DNA from: Seriola aureovittata
Lineage: Eukaryota; Chordata; Actinopteri; Carangiformes; Carangidae
Length of the DNA stretch: 64,000 nucleotides
NCBI RefSeq assembly: GCF_021018895.1
Contig: NC_079373.1
Coordinates: 14,108,501 to 14,172,500 of the forward strand
Direction: 5' to 3'
Shown here: positions 45,592 to 58,903 of the stretch, piece by piece
Numbering within the stretch: position 1 is the first letter of the stretch
Layout: each line of letters starts with the position of its first letter
Translations under genes and position numbers: made by a program
The notes under the pieces: generated by a model
The model's input: the letters and a program-made list of their open reading frames with translations, nothing else
Database searches by the model: none
What the model was told of the DNA's origin: nothing

Positions 45592-47780
45592 TGCCTTTAA
45601 TGCTGCATCAATTTTATGAGGTTTAAAATTTATTAAGATCTCCAGTGCTTTATTCGTTCACTATTTGTCTGCAGACACCTGCAATCTACCCAGGGCTCTT
45701 TGTTGAACAGTCGCCTTGCATTGACTCCACTCACAAAATACGTCCCTTTCAAGTGAGACCTCCCCCCTTCTTCTGCCACCATCCCCAGATGTTTTGATTA
45801 GCAGCAACTCGTATGCTGGTCAGATCCCGGGATTAATGATGGATAATTTGCCTAAGGTTGGCACAGCACACCGCCACGCTGCCAGCCTTTGGATGCCATA
45901 TGGGCAGAAGCAGCTGTTTTCATTACTCTCCCTTGCCCAGATGTGTCAAACAGGATGCCGACTTCAATCCGCAGTCTTGCTGGCACTTGGTGGGGGGTGC
46001 TTTCTACTAGCTTGGCAGCTAATTACTTTAATGTAGCCGAGTATGGAGGCCCTGCGTGTTTTTTAAAGGCCTTTTACAAACAGCTGAATGCCAGCTGTCA
46101 CCTCTGTGCACAATGAGGGAAGATGGATAGGTAGTAGCTGAGTGTCTGATGAGGTTGGCCGTGGGCACAGACCCAACCCAGACCAGGGGCAGTGCAGCCT
46201 CTGCTCACGAACAATGGGAAGGTCATCCCAAATACATGCTGGCGAGCCACGTGGCCGCAGCACCACGGTGCACCACCTCTCACTTTACTAAAATCTGTAC
46301 TTTCAGATCCGACCTTGCCCATGTCGTCCATGTCGCTGCATTTGCCCTCTCTCCACCCAAAAAGCTACTGCAGAGCGTCGTTCAAAGAAACGAATGTGAA
46401 TGTGTAATCTGAGCTGCGGAGGTACGGTGCCAAGTCACAGCAAAGACCACACACAGGATAAGCTGGCACAGGAGCAGAGAACGGCAAGTGAAAACAGAAA
46501 GGAGGATGCTGCCAGAATGTCAGCTGGGTCTTTACATGAGATTGCACACACCATGGAACATGTGTTCAATGTGTCCCATTTCCTGCTGAGTAGCTCTGTT
46601 TTATTGTTCAGTGATAAATCCTGAGATTTGTCACAACTGCCACATTTTTCATTGTTCAGACTTGTATGCCACTGCTGTCTTCAACTGTTTATAATGTGCT
46701 CTAAAGTGATTGACACCAGTCAGATAAAACCTTCCCTTTTATTCTGGGACACTGACACATGTCAAACACGTGCAATAATACAAATAATAGCTTGGTGCAT
46801 TCAGTCAATTTCATCATTACAGCAGCACAGGGCATCAATAAGTTTTCATTATGTTGAGATGCCATGTCTATATTATCACTTAAACAGTGCCCAGCAGCAA
46901 GAGCTGAGCGTTGACATCATGAAGGGGTCAACAGCGTCTGTCTGTGGCTTTGATATTTCCATCAATAAGACTTCATGTTTCCACACCTGTATGTCCTCAC
47001 TCCTGTAATGATCAACAAGGGGTTGCCATCAGTCAATACAGTATGATAGTTTCTTCCCAGGGCAGGAGATGTTGAAAGGATTGTCTTCATCCTGCGCCTG
47101 CAGTCATCAAGGTGCTGTAGTCTGTCCAATGATCCCATTTTTCTTTTATTCTTTATTTTTTTATGCATTTATTTTTTACCTTATAGTTCACCAGACAAAG
47201 GTTGAATTCAAACATTTTGGAATTTGAGGCACTGCTCTTCTTATTGATGGGCCTAAGAACATGAGTAATGTGAGGATAGTAACAACAGCAGCGCTCCCTT
47301 GCAGCTCGATCCAGCAAAGTCACAGGGGTGTTGTTTTGTTGCTGTTGTTTTTGTTAAGTATTGATCTTAATGTTGCGCTTCATGTTTGGCTTCCATTGGG
47401 GAAAAGATGAGTAAAGGGAGCATTTAGTAAATCAAAAGATCTTCTTTTAAGCAAGGGTACTGAATGCTTTCTTCTCTTTTTCCCTTTCTTTGTATTTTGA
47501 GTGACATTTTGTTCAAATTACCCACAGTGCCTTAGGGAAGGTGATGCTGAACCTTTAAACTGTTTGTATTGTATATACAAGTGCTGCTTTATTTCCTCGA
47601 TGTAGTCCGTAATTCAAAGTGTTGTTTGTTCATCGTGGCTCCTTCTCCACTTTTACATGTAGTGTGCATCCCCTTCACAGTACTTTTATAGTCATGCTCA
47701 CTTTTGGGCCTTAGCCTCTTCTCCCATAGGAGCCTATTATCCTTCTTAACATATGCAAAAGCTTGCTGGATTGTGCATCA
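45592..47780. other. Intergenic stretch with a more GC-rich part
   Basis: The part from about 46.13 to 46.45 kb is richer in G+C and CpG (CACGTGGCCGCAGCACCACG, with a CACGTG E-box) and looks like conserved non-coding DNA. The frames across it on both strands have no recognised domain. The rest is unremarkable. Confidence 0.3.
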
Positions 47781-47787
47781 TACTCAC

Positions 47788-47988
47788 TTAGGGACTTGAC
47801 ACACTCGTATTATGAGGCTCGTACTTCTGTGCGGGCTGCTCAGCATTATTGTAGGGGTGCTTCTCATTTAGAAAGCTCTCCTCGCTCTGAGGGCTTTCAC
47901 AAAGAAAGTCATTATAAGTTTTGAGCGAACATGAAGGGTCATACATCAGAGAGAAGACATTATTATGTCTTGGTATGAGTTTGAGCAT
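47788..47988 (-). other. Coding-like frame on minus strand
   Basis: The minus strand is open for about 80 codons ending at a stop just before CCCTAA|GTGAGTATG, a good donor motif. The translation reads naturally (VFSLMYDPSCSLKTYNDFLC and on), starting at an ATG after an acceptor-like ATTTTCAAG. A stop directly before a donor is unusual for a coding exon, so either the donor or the frame is accidental. Another frame, opening with an internal ATG, does run into the donor. Family not recognised. Confidence 0.18.
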
Positions 47989-48530
47989 CTTGAAAATTCT
48001 ACACTTTAATGACTTAATAAGATTGGAGACTGGACATTGTTAATTTTATTCATATTCAATGTTTATCAATTTTTTAGCTCACAGACATAAGGTATTACCT
48101 TGCATTCTTTCTGTTCTGTACTGAAAAGACATTTTTGGTATTTTATTCACCTACAGAGCATTGCATTCTTCTTAGAAAAGCAAAACGTTATAAATATTTT
48201 TAATTAGATTCGAGGACACAGAAAAACTACCAGTTTTTCTCATCATCACGTCTGTTCTGACAGCATACATTCAATAGAGATGGGGGCACCTCAGCAACGC
48301 TTTGATTTCAGCTATGAAATTTTAATTTGAAAAAAGAAAGGAGGGAACATATTGCGCTCATTCAAATCTAACTTTGTTCCCTCAAACTGGAAGATTGGAT
48401 TTTCTTAATTAAATTATCCCCCTTGTTCACATACTCAAGGGGGCCATTGGCTCAAGGCAGTGAGAAAAATGTGTCTGGGTTTTTGGATGCACGGCTGGCA
48501 TAATGCTGGTTTGTGAAGAGAATGAAATGT
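47989..48530. other. Intergenic stretch with a small hairpin
   Basis: CCCCCTTG (48,418-48,425) and CAAGGGGG (48,436-48,443) form a perfect 8-bp stem with a 10-base loop. Nothing else recognised. Confidence 0.4.
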
Positions 48531-48860
48531 TTTGTTCTGGTTGGACTCCTTTTTTCCATTCCATTTGGACTCCTTTTTTCTAACTGGCCGTCCCTGCTTT
48601 CTTCTGTGCTCCTCTGTGTTGTGCCAGCATCAGCCCTGAGCCTCTCACCAAGAGAACGCTTTGATGTGTCCCCACTGTGCCGCCGCCCCCCTGTGCCCTG
48701 ATTGGTGGATAGCAGGCGGGGCTGGCGGGGCAATGTGGGAGTGGATGGGGGATGAAAGCGAGCAGGGCAGCGAGGGGGCACCTGCACACAGAGCCTTGCC
48801 TGTGTGTCTGCTTCATCTTCAACTGCTTCCCTTGACCGTAGGCTGAACTCCTGTGTCAGC
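48531..48860 (+). promoter_or_regulatory. Promoter-like islet with CCAAT and GC boxes
   Basis: CTGATTGGTGG near 48,698 is an inverted CCAAT box (NF-Y type). It is followed within about 15 bases by GGCGGGGCTGGCGGGG, two Sp1-type GC boxes, and then by a purine-rich, CpG-containing stretch. This order fits a TATA-less promoter firing rightward, but no first exon with a donor is clear. A polypyrimidine tract follows. Confidence 0.3.
48541..48590 (+). repeat. Two tandem copies of a 24-bp unit
   Basis: TTGGACTCCTTTTTTC occurs at 48,541 and again at about 48,565, a small tandem duplication. Confidence 0.85.
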
Positions 48861-48880
48861 GACCATCACACGGTCGCTGT

Positions 48881-48982
48881 GACCTCCCTCTCCCTCTCTC
48901 TCCCTCTCTCTCAATTTATTTCCTTTCTCTCTCCCTCCATATCCTCCTCTTTTCTTTCGCTCCCCTTTTGTCTGTCTCTCTA
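48881..48982 (+). repeat. Polypyrimidine (CT-rich) tract
   Basis: Imperfect CT and CCCT units over about 100 bases, with an AT-rich interruption. Confidence 0.9.
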
Positions 48983-51900
48983 TAAATGTGTTATGAGAGA
49001 GTAGCAGATGACAGGTGAAGCTCTCTGTGTGCGGAGTATTAATAGAATATGAATCAAATGAAATTCCTTCTCTATTCAGACTGATTTACCAAAGCCTAGA
49101 AATAAATTCTCATTTTTGAAACTGTAAGGTACAACTGTAATGCATCAATCCTGTGCTAATAATGAAGAGTTTGATAAATGTAAACTAAATACAGAATTTA
49201 AATTTCATCAGTAATGGCTCAGTGTGAGACAGAAGAACAATATCCGACTACATCTGTCAACTGTAAAGCAGCTCTCGTGATTCTCTGTTCTGTGGGAATT
49301 TGATTAACCATAAAACGGTGCATTATGTCATTCCTATTTATGCCATTTAGAGCTGCCAGAAGGTCAACGCTGAAGGACCCCTTTTTTACTTTTATTGAGA
49401 TGCCTCAGCAATAAGGGTACTGTTTCAGCACAGCTGTATGCCAAGGCAGACCAGTCATCAACAATGAATGTCTGTGTGCCATCACATTTTAGACTTCACC
49501 GCGTCCAGAATAAAAGGGGTTTTGGTTCACGGCTGAAACATAGTTAGATCGTGTTACTGACTAAATAGATTTACATATTGTTTTACAAAATGTGTTCATA
49601 CTCTGCAGGTCAATGTTATAGTTTCAGCGGCAGAAGTGTTTTTTTTCTGACTTACACTGTAATTAAAACAAGATTTCAGCACAGAGATTGCATTTGTTTA
49701 TATCAAGATCGAGGCTTAATTTGTGCCTGAGAGAATGTGTGATGGGAGGAAATATAGAACTGGCCTCGCTCTTGATGTTGCAATATAAACATGTGACATT
49801 GTTCCTCTTCTCTTCTGTTTTTCCTCTTGTAGTTACAATGTAAAAACAATATAAGAATCAGTGTTTAACTTCTATACACAGCAACACCTGTGACCTAAAA
49901 TATAAGGCTAAGAACAATACTCACTTCAATGCCTGTGCTCACAAATGACCTTAAGCCCATGTGAATGAGTGTGAATGTAGCATGTATGTTAGCTGTGTTT
50001 TTTTTTTCCTGAGAGGAAAGGTGTTGTCTTTCCACTTGGAGTGTTGTATTTCTGTCAACACCAGGCCCAGCTGTGACCCTTCTCTTAAGCTGCTGATGTG
50101 TCGTCATGTCTCCACGCTTAGGGAACACTATATGATTAAGATCTGTCTGCTTTTTAGAGCTGGTTTGGTGTACAGAGATCTTAGCTGACCCTGTGTAAAT
50201 GCAGTTGTTGCAGAGGTGACCTGCTTGTAAATGAGGGTCATGGTTCAGGTGCTAGAGGTCACAGGAGCTGGCCCTCTCTGTGCATGAGGGCACCTTAGTG
50301 GTTGCCACTGCTTCGACCCCCAAATGCTGAACGTGCATTTGATTGTGTTAGGGCCAATAACGTATGGAGCTCCAAGGCAACAGAGGGGTCACCTCTGGGC
50401 CCATTGAGATGTGAAAGGTGACAGGCAGCGGGATCTAAGCCAATAGAACTCAAAGAGCATCTGTCAGATGTCTTCGACAGGAGTGTTTGCTCAGCAATCA
50501 GATGGCATTCTTTTAAAGACACACAAGTACCTTGTGGATGGACAGATATTCTCAATGCCGTGGCACTATGTGATATCTACAGGCTATTTAATGTGAGGTA
50601 AATTATTTAAACAGTAATAAAACAGTTGCTAAATATACCATATCCTCTAATCAATCTTCTATTGACTTTAGCCTGGTTTTCACTCACCTAGATGTTTGAG
50701 AGGAACTCAGAGGGATTGTTAAAGAAGTGTAAAAGACTTTCAAGGCTGCCTGTGTTTGAGAATTTCAGAGCAAAGCATCACAACACACAGCACTTAGGCC
50801 AAATCCCAAAGGCCGTGACTGGCGCAGCGTGTCCCACATTAGCTCAACCACAGCTCACTGAAATGGACTCGCCTGAGTGGAATGAAACCCATAAGGCACC
50901 ATGCACACCACGCCAGCGGCTTTATCAGACAAAGATCAATGGACGGCAGCATTCACTCTGAGCACCCAAGCTGCAAGGACAAATACAGTATCTTGGGGGG
51001 TTGTGAGAGTCATTGATAGGCTTAGGCTGTGTATGTGTACGTCTCGCCTCCTTTAATCAGGTTTCCCAACAGCAAACACTGGGCGTCAAGTGATGCGTTT
51101 CAGGCAGTGAGGCCTTTCAGGCAGGACAAAAGGTGGGAGAAGCTGTGGGACTCAGGGCCCAGCCCTCTCATTCGGTGAATGTCTCTCAGTTTTCCAGTGG
51201 AGCTCAAAAGGCCTTTGCCCTTCCAGCTGTAAAATTGGCAGACAGGGAGCCTCTGAAATCCCCTACTACTGTGAGTCCACACAAAACTGCAGCATTTACT
51301 CTGAAGAAGCTAACCAGACTTTAGCACAGCCCATGCCAGACTGTGGTAGGGGCTGAAAACAATATATTTAGCATATTGGTAGTCAGGAGGAGAGCGGCAC
51401 AGATGTTCTGTATGTTGTATGTCGTTTTGCCACAATAGTAAATCAATGGACGAAGTTACTGTTTGCCATGAAAGAAATTTTAATAAACATGCCAACAGCC
51501 CTATTTCATCCACCTTGGTTAAATTTGAAGGACTTTATACTGATGGCAGTTACACAGAACTGAGAAAGAGGATGTTCTAATTGAAACTATGTGGGGAAAA
51601 AAAAAAAACGTATTTACCATGTCTGAAAACATTTTTTAGGAGTTAGTTTTTCATAAAAAGAAGACAGAATAATCAGTTGCAGCTTTATAGAGGGTTTAGT
51701 TTAGAATTTACACAAATCATTTTGTGTTTTGAAGTGATTTGATGTATCAACAGTCTTGTTTGTGTAAACTGGATTTGCTACATACTGTAGATTACTAGAA
51801 AAAATGACAGTATTAGAGTTGAAGATATATTATTTTTATAAGTGATTAGTTAGATGATTTTTAGGATGATTCAATCAGTCGTAGCTCTTGGAAGAAGATG

Positions 51901-53119
51901 TTTGTATGTTTCTGCACCCTTCTCTCTTTTAAGAAACATTAATTACTGAAATTAAGAATCAAGCAACTGATATTTAGATATTTCTCAGCTGTAGTTTTAG
52001 CTGAAAGACCCGGCTTTACCACATGAAAAAAACTATTATATGTTTTTCTGATACTCAATATGGCGCTTTCTGTTTCTTGTGTCTATGCACCATTTACTGC
52101 TTGAACACTGCTTCAGTATAGTGATCCTCATGGTGTAAGTCTCTATACATTAGAGCACTCAGTGAGAGTGCTGAAGGTCTGCATTCATCATTATTGCATC
52201 ACAAGCTGGAGAACTGAACGAAACTGGAGCCACAATCCCTCTCAGTGGAGAATATCATTTATTTATGAAGTGGCCCGTGACTTAAGAGGATCATGGATCT
52301 TAGTGGGATTTACAGTTCGTACTGTAACATAAAACAGCTGATGTGCATTTAAACAACGTAACAGGTCATCATTACAAAGCTGTTTATATCAGCTTCAGGA
52401 ATCCTTCAGGGTCCTGTGATCTCATCTGACAGTAAGTAACAATCACTGTGAGCCAACATCAGATACTTGTGGCCCTCCGTTTTTTAACATTCTTTGACAC
52501 TTCAACAGGTCTTCACTATACAGATTGAAATGAGCAAGAATGCTAATGCTAATCATTAACTAACACACGGTCTACCTTCACAGTGGGAGGTTTTAACGTT
52601 ATTAAGCTTTATATCAAGTATTATTTGACAGTTTAATTGCTGTTGATAATATTGAATGACTGTTTGGGCTCCATTAATGGTTCTTTGCTTCTACTACTAA
52701 TATTACAGCTGCATACTTTCTATAGGCTTAAAATCTTCAATGGTAATACTTACCTTTTGCTATAATTGATCATCTCATAGGATCATATTAGCTCAGAGAA
52801 AACATACTGTTAAGGTTTGTTCATTACTTTAACTATTCCCATATCCGTTGTTGGAGATATCACATGGCAAAGCAGCCTTTAAAATTGACACCATGGAGAG
52901 AAAAAACAGCAAAATGACTACTAATTAGAATAGTAGGTGGTCTTTTCTAACCTTTTATGAAATTGGCTAACGACAAGGTTACGACAGAGGCACCAGGACA
53001 CTTTGAAGGAAGACAGTAGAGGAGATGTGCAGTTGACACAGAGCATATCAGTCAGGGCCTGGCCATGTTGTTTACATGATTCATAGGACTCGCTGCTCAT
53101 CACGGCCTGTGGCAGTCTG
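48983..53119. other. Intergenic stretch, nothing firm
   Basis: AT-leaning. The parts at 50.27-50.56 and 50.69-51.30 kb are balanced and lack simple repeats. An A run lies at 51,597-51,608. No exon, RNA or repeat family could be supported. Confidence 0.35.
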
Positions 53120-56100
53120 TCAGGAAAAGAGAGAAAGGATTGTAACTTTGGCCCTATTGTTTAACAGCTCCCAAAGACGGAGGACACAGAAATTATTCTG
53201 AAGAGCAGGAGGCACACGGTGGAAAATGACCTTTAACTGCACTTCCTTAGCTGAATCTCATCCAATTAGAGCACTGTATATTTTCCCTAATAGCAGCTGA
53301 TGAGGCAGGGCGTATGAGCGAGCACGCCCGACCGGCGTTGCTATGCAGCGAGATGGCTGCTTAGCACCAGAGGAGCGCTAGGGAATAAGTGAGCAGAGAG
53401 CTTTAATTTGATAGGGTTAGAATCCTGCAGGCTCCAGGGTCGTGGGTCACCAGGAGCTCGTCTCACACTGAATATGAAGAAATCAGAAGTAAATTGCTTA
53501 CATCTGCTGCCAGTGGCTGTGAAGGCTGTGATTGGCTCCCAGAGGTGTGCACTATCTAACGCAGGCAGCGGAAGGGGGCCTTGGTGCAAAGAAGGCTTGT
53601 AATTGGAGTAATTCTGCATTAATAGATGTTAAAAATCCTCCAAGCAGCTGGTTTGAAAAGCAGTGCCTTCATGAAATGTTCCAGGATCAGGGGGTGTTTT
53701 TTTTTCTTCCTTTTTTTTTTATCTTTCTTCATCTTCTTCCTCTCCTTTAAATGTCTGCACTACATTGCAATCACAACAGCCAGCTGTAAATGCTCAGTCT
53801 CCCTGAGGAAGGCAATGATGGTTATGTCAGACAGGAGAGCAGATAAATAAGGTAAACAAAAGTGCCATGTGAAAATTACAATCCATCAACATTGTCCACA
53901 GCCTGGAATGAGAGGAAATAGCTTGTAATATTACTGCCAATGAAAAATGTTACATCAGGTCAAAGTTTGAGATGCTCTATATTGCATCCTCCATGTTTCC
54001 ATCTATAGATTCCATACCAGTGATCTGGTTTGTTTGTCTTGTATTCCTTGTGATTACTGAAGAGCTATTTCACCATGCCACAAATACTGTACATTTTCTC
54101 TTGTCAGTGTGACTCTGTCTAGTGGTTCATGTTTCTCATCACAGCCCCTACTTTGGGACTGTGTCCAACAGAAAATGGGACAGGCTGTGAATTATCACAA
54201 ATGCTCTGGCAAATGACACTTCATTGGAAGGTCTTTGTCACCAATTATGTGTCTATTAAGAAACAGTCAATCAGTCAATGTGCAAATAGCTAACCCTCCA
54301 AGGGCTCAGCTATTGACAGGATGTTGTCAATAGTCCATCTGATATGATTTAGCTGTTGAGGAAGTATGTGCTCACCACAGAAGCTTGACAATCCCAGACG
54401 ACCGTTTGGAGGCTAACTTTTACTCTCACTAGTTTATTGACCAACAATTATTTTAATGAGCCTTTTTAATGGAAATGTATTATTCACATCGGATTTGCCG
54501 AGCAGCTTGCTGTGTGTGAACCTTTTGATTACAAGGTCCTCAGTACATCAAGCGTAGGTCATTTCTTTGCTTAGCGAAATAAAAGTTTCCATTTTACATC
54601 AAGAGCCGCACATTTTTGTGTTATGTAACACAAATGAGCCACTTCCCTCTCATCTTGTGGCCTCCAGCATATTATGCAGCAGCCACATTTGACTAAACCA
54701 AAACACAAATTGGATGTCTGGCAGACTAATTTGATTTCCCAAAAACCCTGAAACTGAAACCCTGCTAGTTACCTCAAATGATGGACACTAATATTGTGTT
54801 TTCAGCATGTAACTGCAGCTCGGCAGACTATCCCATCCCAATCAAAACAGTTGCTTCCCAAATGTTATTACATTATGTTGCCATTTTCAGATAAATGACT
54901 GTAAAACAGCTCTGCCTCACCATTGATGTCCATTCACAAACACATTACATTTACTGCCTTACTCTGGTTTCATAGAGTCCCACTGTCTCATTTAAGTAAC
55001 TTATATACTTGAGATAATGTGCTACAACACTGCCACTGTGGACTATATACCATCTCACGATACACACGGCAGCAGCACGGAAGCGAACATTTTTTTGATC
55101 ATTTAAAATCAGAATGCAAAATCCCTGAATCCCTGTCTAACTATAGGTTAAGGTAAGTTTTCTGTTTAGAAGGCGTCATACTGCTCTGAAAGCTGTCACC
55201 AGACGTGTCAAAATAAGAAACCCCCCCGCCCAAAAAAATAGACATGATTGCTTCATATAGGCACTGTGAGATGTTGGCTGCTGCTTTAAGACACTCTGCC
55301 CGTCAAAAACTGGCTGGCTGGATTGTCAGTAAGCAAATTATAAAATGAATGAAAAATCTTTGACATTGCACTTGCTTAAACCAGTCAGCTGGTTACAGTA
55401 GCATTCACTCACATTCTGACACAGCCTCGTGGATAATCAAACATAGCAGCTGAATACGGCCACAGGGCACACACGCCGACGCTATACCTCAAATACAGTT
55501 ATTCCTTGCCATAAAATGCATGTGATTTGCCTCAGCTATTGCCATTAGGTAGATAAGTGCATCTTTTCAATTTCCCCCCAAGCTCACAGGAGACTCTTTA
55601 CGTCCAGGATAGATCAGACTGGCAGCGAGCGAGCTGAGGACCTGATAGTCCTCAACTATCCACCATAATTACCATGACAGACTCACTTAAGCTTCTCCTC
55701 CATCTAGCAGCATTACTGACATGGATAGATCTCAGAATTCTTGTTGTGCATAATGGTCATACACCGCCGGAAAAAGCAGAGAGGTTACGCCGTCTACAGT
55801 TTAGACCTTGTTCTTGTAATGAAAGGTGTCAGAGGAACATAGGTGGACTGAATCCATTCCACCGGGATGCTGCTTAAAGACTGACAGGGATTAGATTAAT
55901 TAGTCATAGGCTGTATGGGGAGTCAAGTATATTGACATCTCTTTTTTTAATGTCTTCTTGCACATAAACAGCTTTTAAAGACATAAATATGAAATAAAAA
56001 AATTTAACCAAATGAGGAGTTAACTTCAAAAGAGGCTGACTAAATACCCGCCACCCCCAGGAGAATTTCAAAATATTCTCCTTTCCCACATTTATTTTTA

Positions 56101-57620
56101 TACTTAACATTTCGTCTCAACAAGCAGAGGACTCAAACAATGCGATCCCTTTGATTCCTTTATTTTCTGGCACATTTGAATAATAATTATCATTTCCTTG
56201 TTTCTGATATGATTAGTGGGGGGAAAAAAAATAAACAGATAATCATTAAAAGCAGAGTGGTCTCCTGCTCATAAATCAGTGGTGGGTGTTCCAGCTGAGG
56301 TAGCTCAATAAGCTTTCCCTTAAACATTGGCTCATGGTAATGGGAATATCTGAGGGTCAATCGGGGTTAGGCAGTCTTCCTCAACAGGAAATGAGCTTTT
56401 GGTGGGCTGTGTTCCCAAGGTAATGAGCAATGTGTGTGTGTGTGTTTAATCTTAGCTAATATTGTTATAATAACTGGATAAATGATTAAAAACAAGCAAA
56501 TGGTAACATTCTGAAGACCACCAATGCAACTTGACTTTGTTGCAGTATTTTACAACTTTTAACAGTAGAGCAGAGCTTCAGTGTGACGACACCAAACACT
56601 CTATATAACCTCTGTTTTCGTGGATTAAAGGTTATTGCAACATGACTTTTCAAAACTCCTGCTCCTCTAGCAAACTCCCTCATCACATTCCTGCGTGCAT
56701 GTTTCGCCTCCTTTAATTCTTTGCACATACTACATTCGTTTTACCCCCACAAGTGAGCCATCAAATCTTTGTTCTTTTCATCTGTTGTAAGGTCATTATT
56801 ACCTCGAATCTGCTGGAAAGCAGCAGCAGTGAGGGGGTATGAAATTCATGTCCTAATATGCAAATTAATTCATGAATGCTCCATATTGTATAACCACATG
56901 CATCTGGCATGATTGGGCAGTGTGGGACAAACTGTCCTCAGCCAAGGCATTTTGCTACTCAGCAAAAGCTAACGTTGAGGAATGGAGCCGTGTTCACAAT
57001 TACCGTGATAAAAGGTGAGCAGGGGCAGAATAAATTGTGAAATTAGAACTTCTGTGTCCACGGCAAAAAAAAAAAAAAAAGAAAAAATGTTCCCTATATA
57101 AAATACAATACAGACTTAGCCCTAAAATCACAGAACAAATGCATCAAATAAATACTTTATTCATGTGGAGCTAATTTCACCCTGCCATTTTGATCACGTC
57201 ATTCCCTCTGGAAAATTGCAATTAAGTTTGGAGAGATAAAACATGCCAACTACTCTGCATTTCAAGGTTTGATTGGCCTATCAGCTAGTCAGTATGCCGC
57301 CATGGTTTTCATCACTGTTAATTGATCCTTTCTTTAATTAATCTGGAAAGGAAAGCCCATATCTCTATCCTGTCTGATCGTCCCCTCTGTCTGTCATAAC
57401 ACAATAAAGGCCCTATCCTACTGCTAGTAACTCTGCCTTAGCCTCTCCCTCTGGCTCTTGGCCAAATGGACTATTTATGGTGCACCTATCTAACGACAAG
57501 CCTGCTGTATGGAGTTCAATGGCTGGGTTCATTAACAGTGCTTTACCCGGCTACTTCTAATTTGCATGCAGTGACACCTTGCTTTTAATATGGATGTGAA
57601 GGTTAGTGTACAGGCCAAGA
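53120..57620. promoter_or_regulatory. Dense stretch of conserved-looking non-coding DNA
   Basis: Over about 4.5 kb the sequence is mostly free of microsatellites, except T/C-rich runs at 53.70-53.75 kb, an A run at 57,064-57,080 and a short TG run at 56,420. It is rich in ATTA, CAATTA, ATGCAAAT-like and TGACAG-type sites. Examples are 53.40-53.64, 54.18-54.36, 54.57-54.75, 55.60-55.90, 56.80-57.00 and 57.24-57.58 kb. No coding exon was recognised. These features resemble clusters of developmental enhancers. Confidence 0.3.
54310..54333. promoter_or_regulatory. Palindromic TALE-type sites
   Basis: CTATTGACA and TGTCAATAG, exact reverse complements, flank six bases. Each arm contains the TGACA/TGTCA core bound by MEIS and PREP factors. 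It lies in a balanced, conserved-looking stretch. Confidence 0.4.
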
Positions 57621-57770
57621 CACTTTCTCAACTACCATTGGTCTAAATATTGTTCTTCCAGCTCCTTGCCCCCCTCCCACTGCCACTAACACCGCCATGT
57701 TTTCCCTCTGATTCAATTATCCCCCCCTCTTTTTTTTTTTTTTCATGCTTTGTTCCTCTGCTGGCATTCG

Positions 57771-57803
57771 TCATGTATGTTAGCATACATGATGTTAGCA
57801 TAC
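57771..57803. repeat. Perfect 9-bp hairpin with a repeated arm
   Basis: TCATGTATG, a loop of TTAG, and CATACATGA form a perfect stem at 57,771-57,792. The 11-mer TGTTAGCATAC (57,778-57,788), which spans the loop, is repeated at 57,793-57,803. A polyadenylation-type AATAAA follows at about 57,819. Confidence 0.85.
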
Positions 57804-58903
57804 CCCGGTGCAACATGGAATAAAACTTTGATTCACACGAATGAAGAATGAAGTTGATTTATTTGATTCTGAGTAATGATGGATAACCAGAAGTATAAGT
57901 AGTAGTAAGGATACAGTAGCATAATAACTTACAAAAGTATAATGATGTATAATTCAATAGTTAAAATACATTGTATATAAAAAGAAGAACGAGTCAGTGC
58001 CGTCAAATCATTATGAATTTAAGAATTGTTTGTATTCATGTCTTTGCAAATACAAAGGTTTCTATACGTCTTTGTTTTAGTAGCATGGGGTGTGGTCTTG
58101 AGCCAGGAGGATACCTCAAGACTTTTAGAAAATACTTTCTTTATCCATAGAAAAAGAAAGTCTCTGCCCTCTCTTTTGTGTATTTTAACAGATGGCCTGT
58201 GATTCTGACAGCTCTACCTGCTGTAATGGTTGCCTCTAGGAGGTGTGAAACAAGGTCTTAACACTTGGCTTTTCACTATGAATGTGTGGTTCTTTCTGTG
58301 CTCACAGTTAAAGTTACAATTGGACCATAAAGCGTTTTTCCCCAACAGACTGTAAAGAAATGGATGGGAGGCAGCTGAGAAATGAACATGTGAGTATCTG
58401 TTTCTGTCTAATTAAATCCACAGAACAGCCTCAAGCCTTCCTCTGCCAAGACTGGATTCAGACAACTTGCAGATACTGTAGCTGCCTTCTGTGGTAGCAC
58501 ACTGCCACCTATTGTTCAAAGCACTCATCTCTGCCTGTGAAACCTTTGTCTACCTTCTCTCTTGATTGCTGAAAAGACAAGTTAGCTGGTAACAGATAAC
58601 TGATGATAGTGACATCAGTCATCTGTCGGGATAAAACACTCTTTTAAGATCACATATCTCTTTTGAAGGCTTCTTTATTACTATTTGTACAACACATAGG
58701 GTACCTCTAATGGCACAAATCATCTGAGCAGGAGAGTAATGCAACCCCAGCTCTTATGTGTTATCATTGTGAAATGTGTTTTCTTAGTGTGGGGTTCTGC
58801 AAAGGCCCATTTGTTGTTGTTGCTCTTGAGAACAAAGCAAAAGAAGAAGTGGCAGCTGGAGGAGCAATTTTTGTCCATCAAGGGCTATTGAGAGTTCAAT
58901 TAT
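57804..58903. other. Intergenic stretch, nothing recognised
   Basis: AT-leaning. No repeat family, exon or RNA seen. Confidence 0.35.

Noticed and set aside
46628..47008. 126-codon plus-strand frame
   Set aside because: No start context, domain or splice sites.
47000..47170. Possible transposon coding relic on the minus strand
   Set aside because: A 68-codon frame reads smoothly but matches no transposase or reverse-transcriptase motif that I can name.
48452..48787. 111-codon minus-strand frame
   Set aside because: Arg/Ser/Pro-rich translation is explained by the GC-rich islet and the tandem 24-bp unit.
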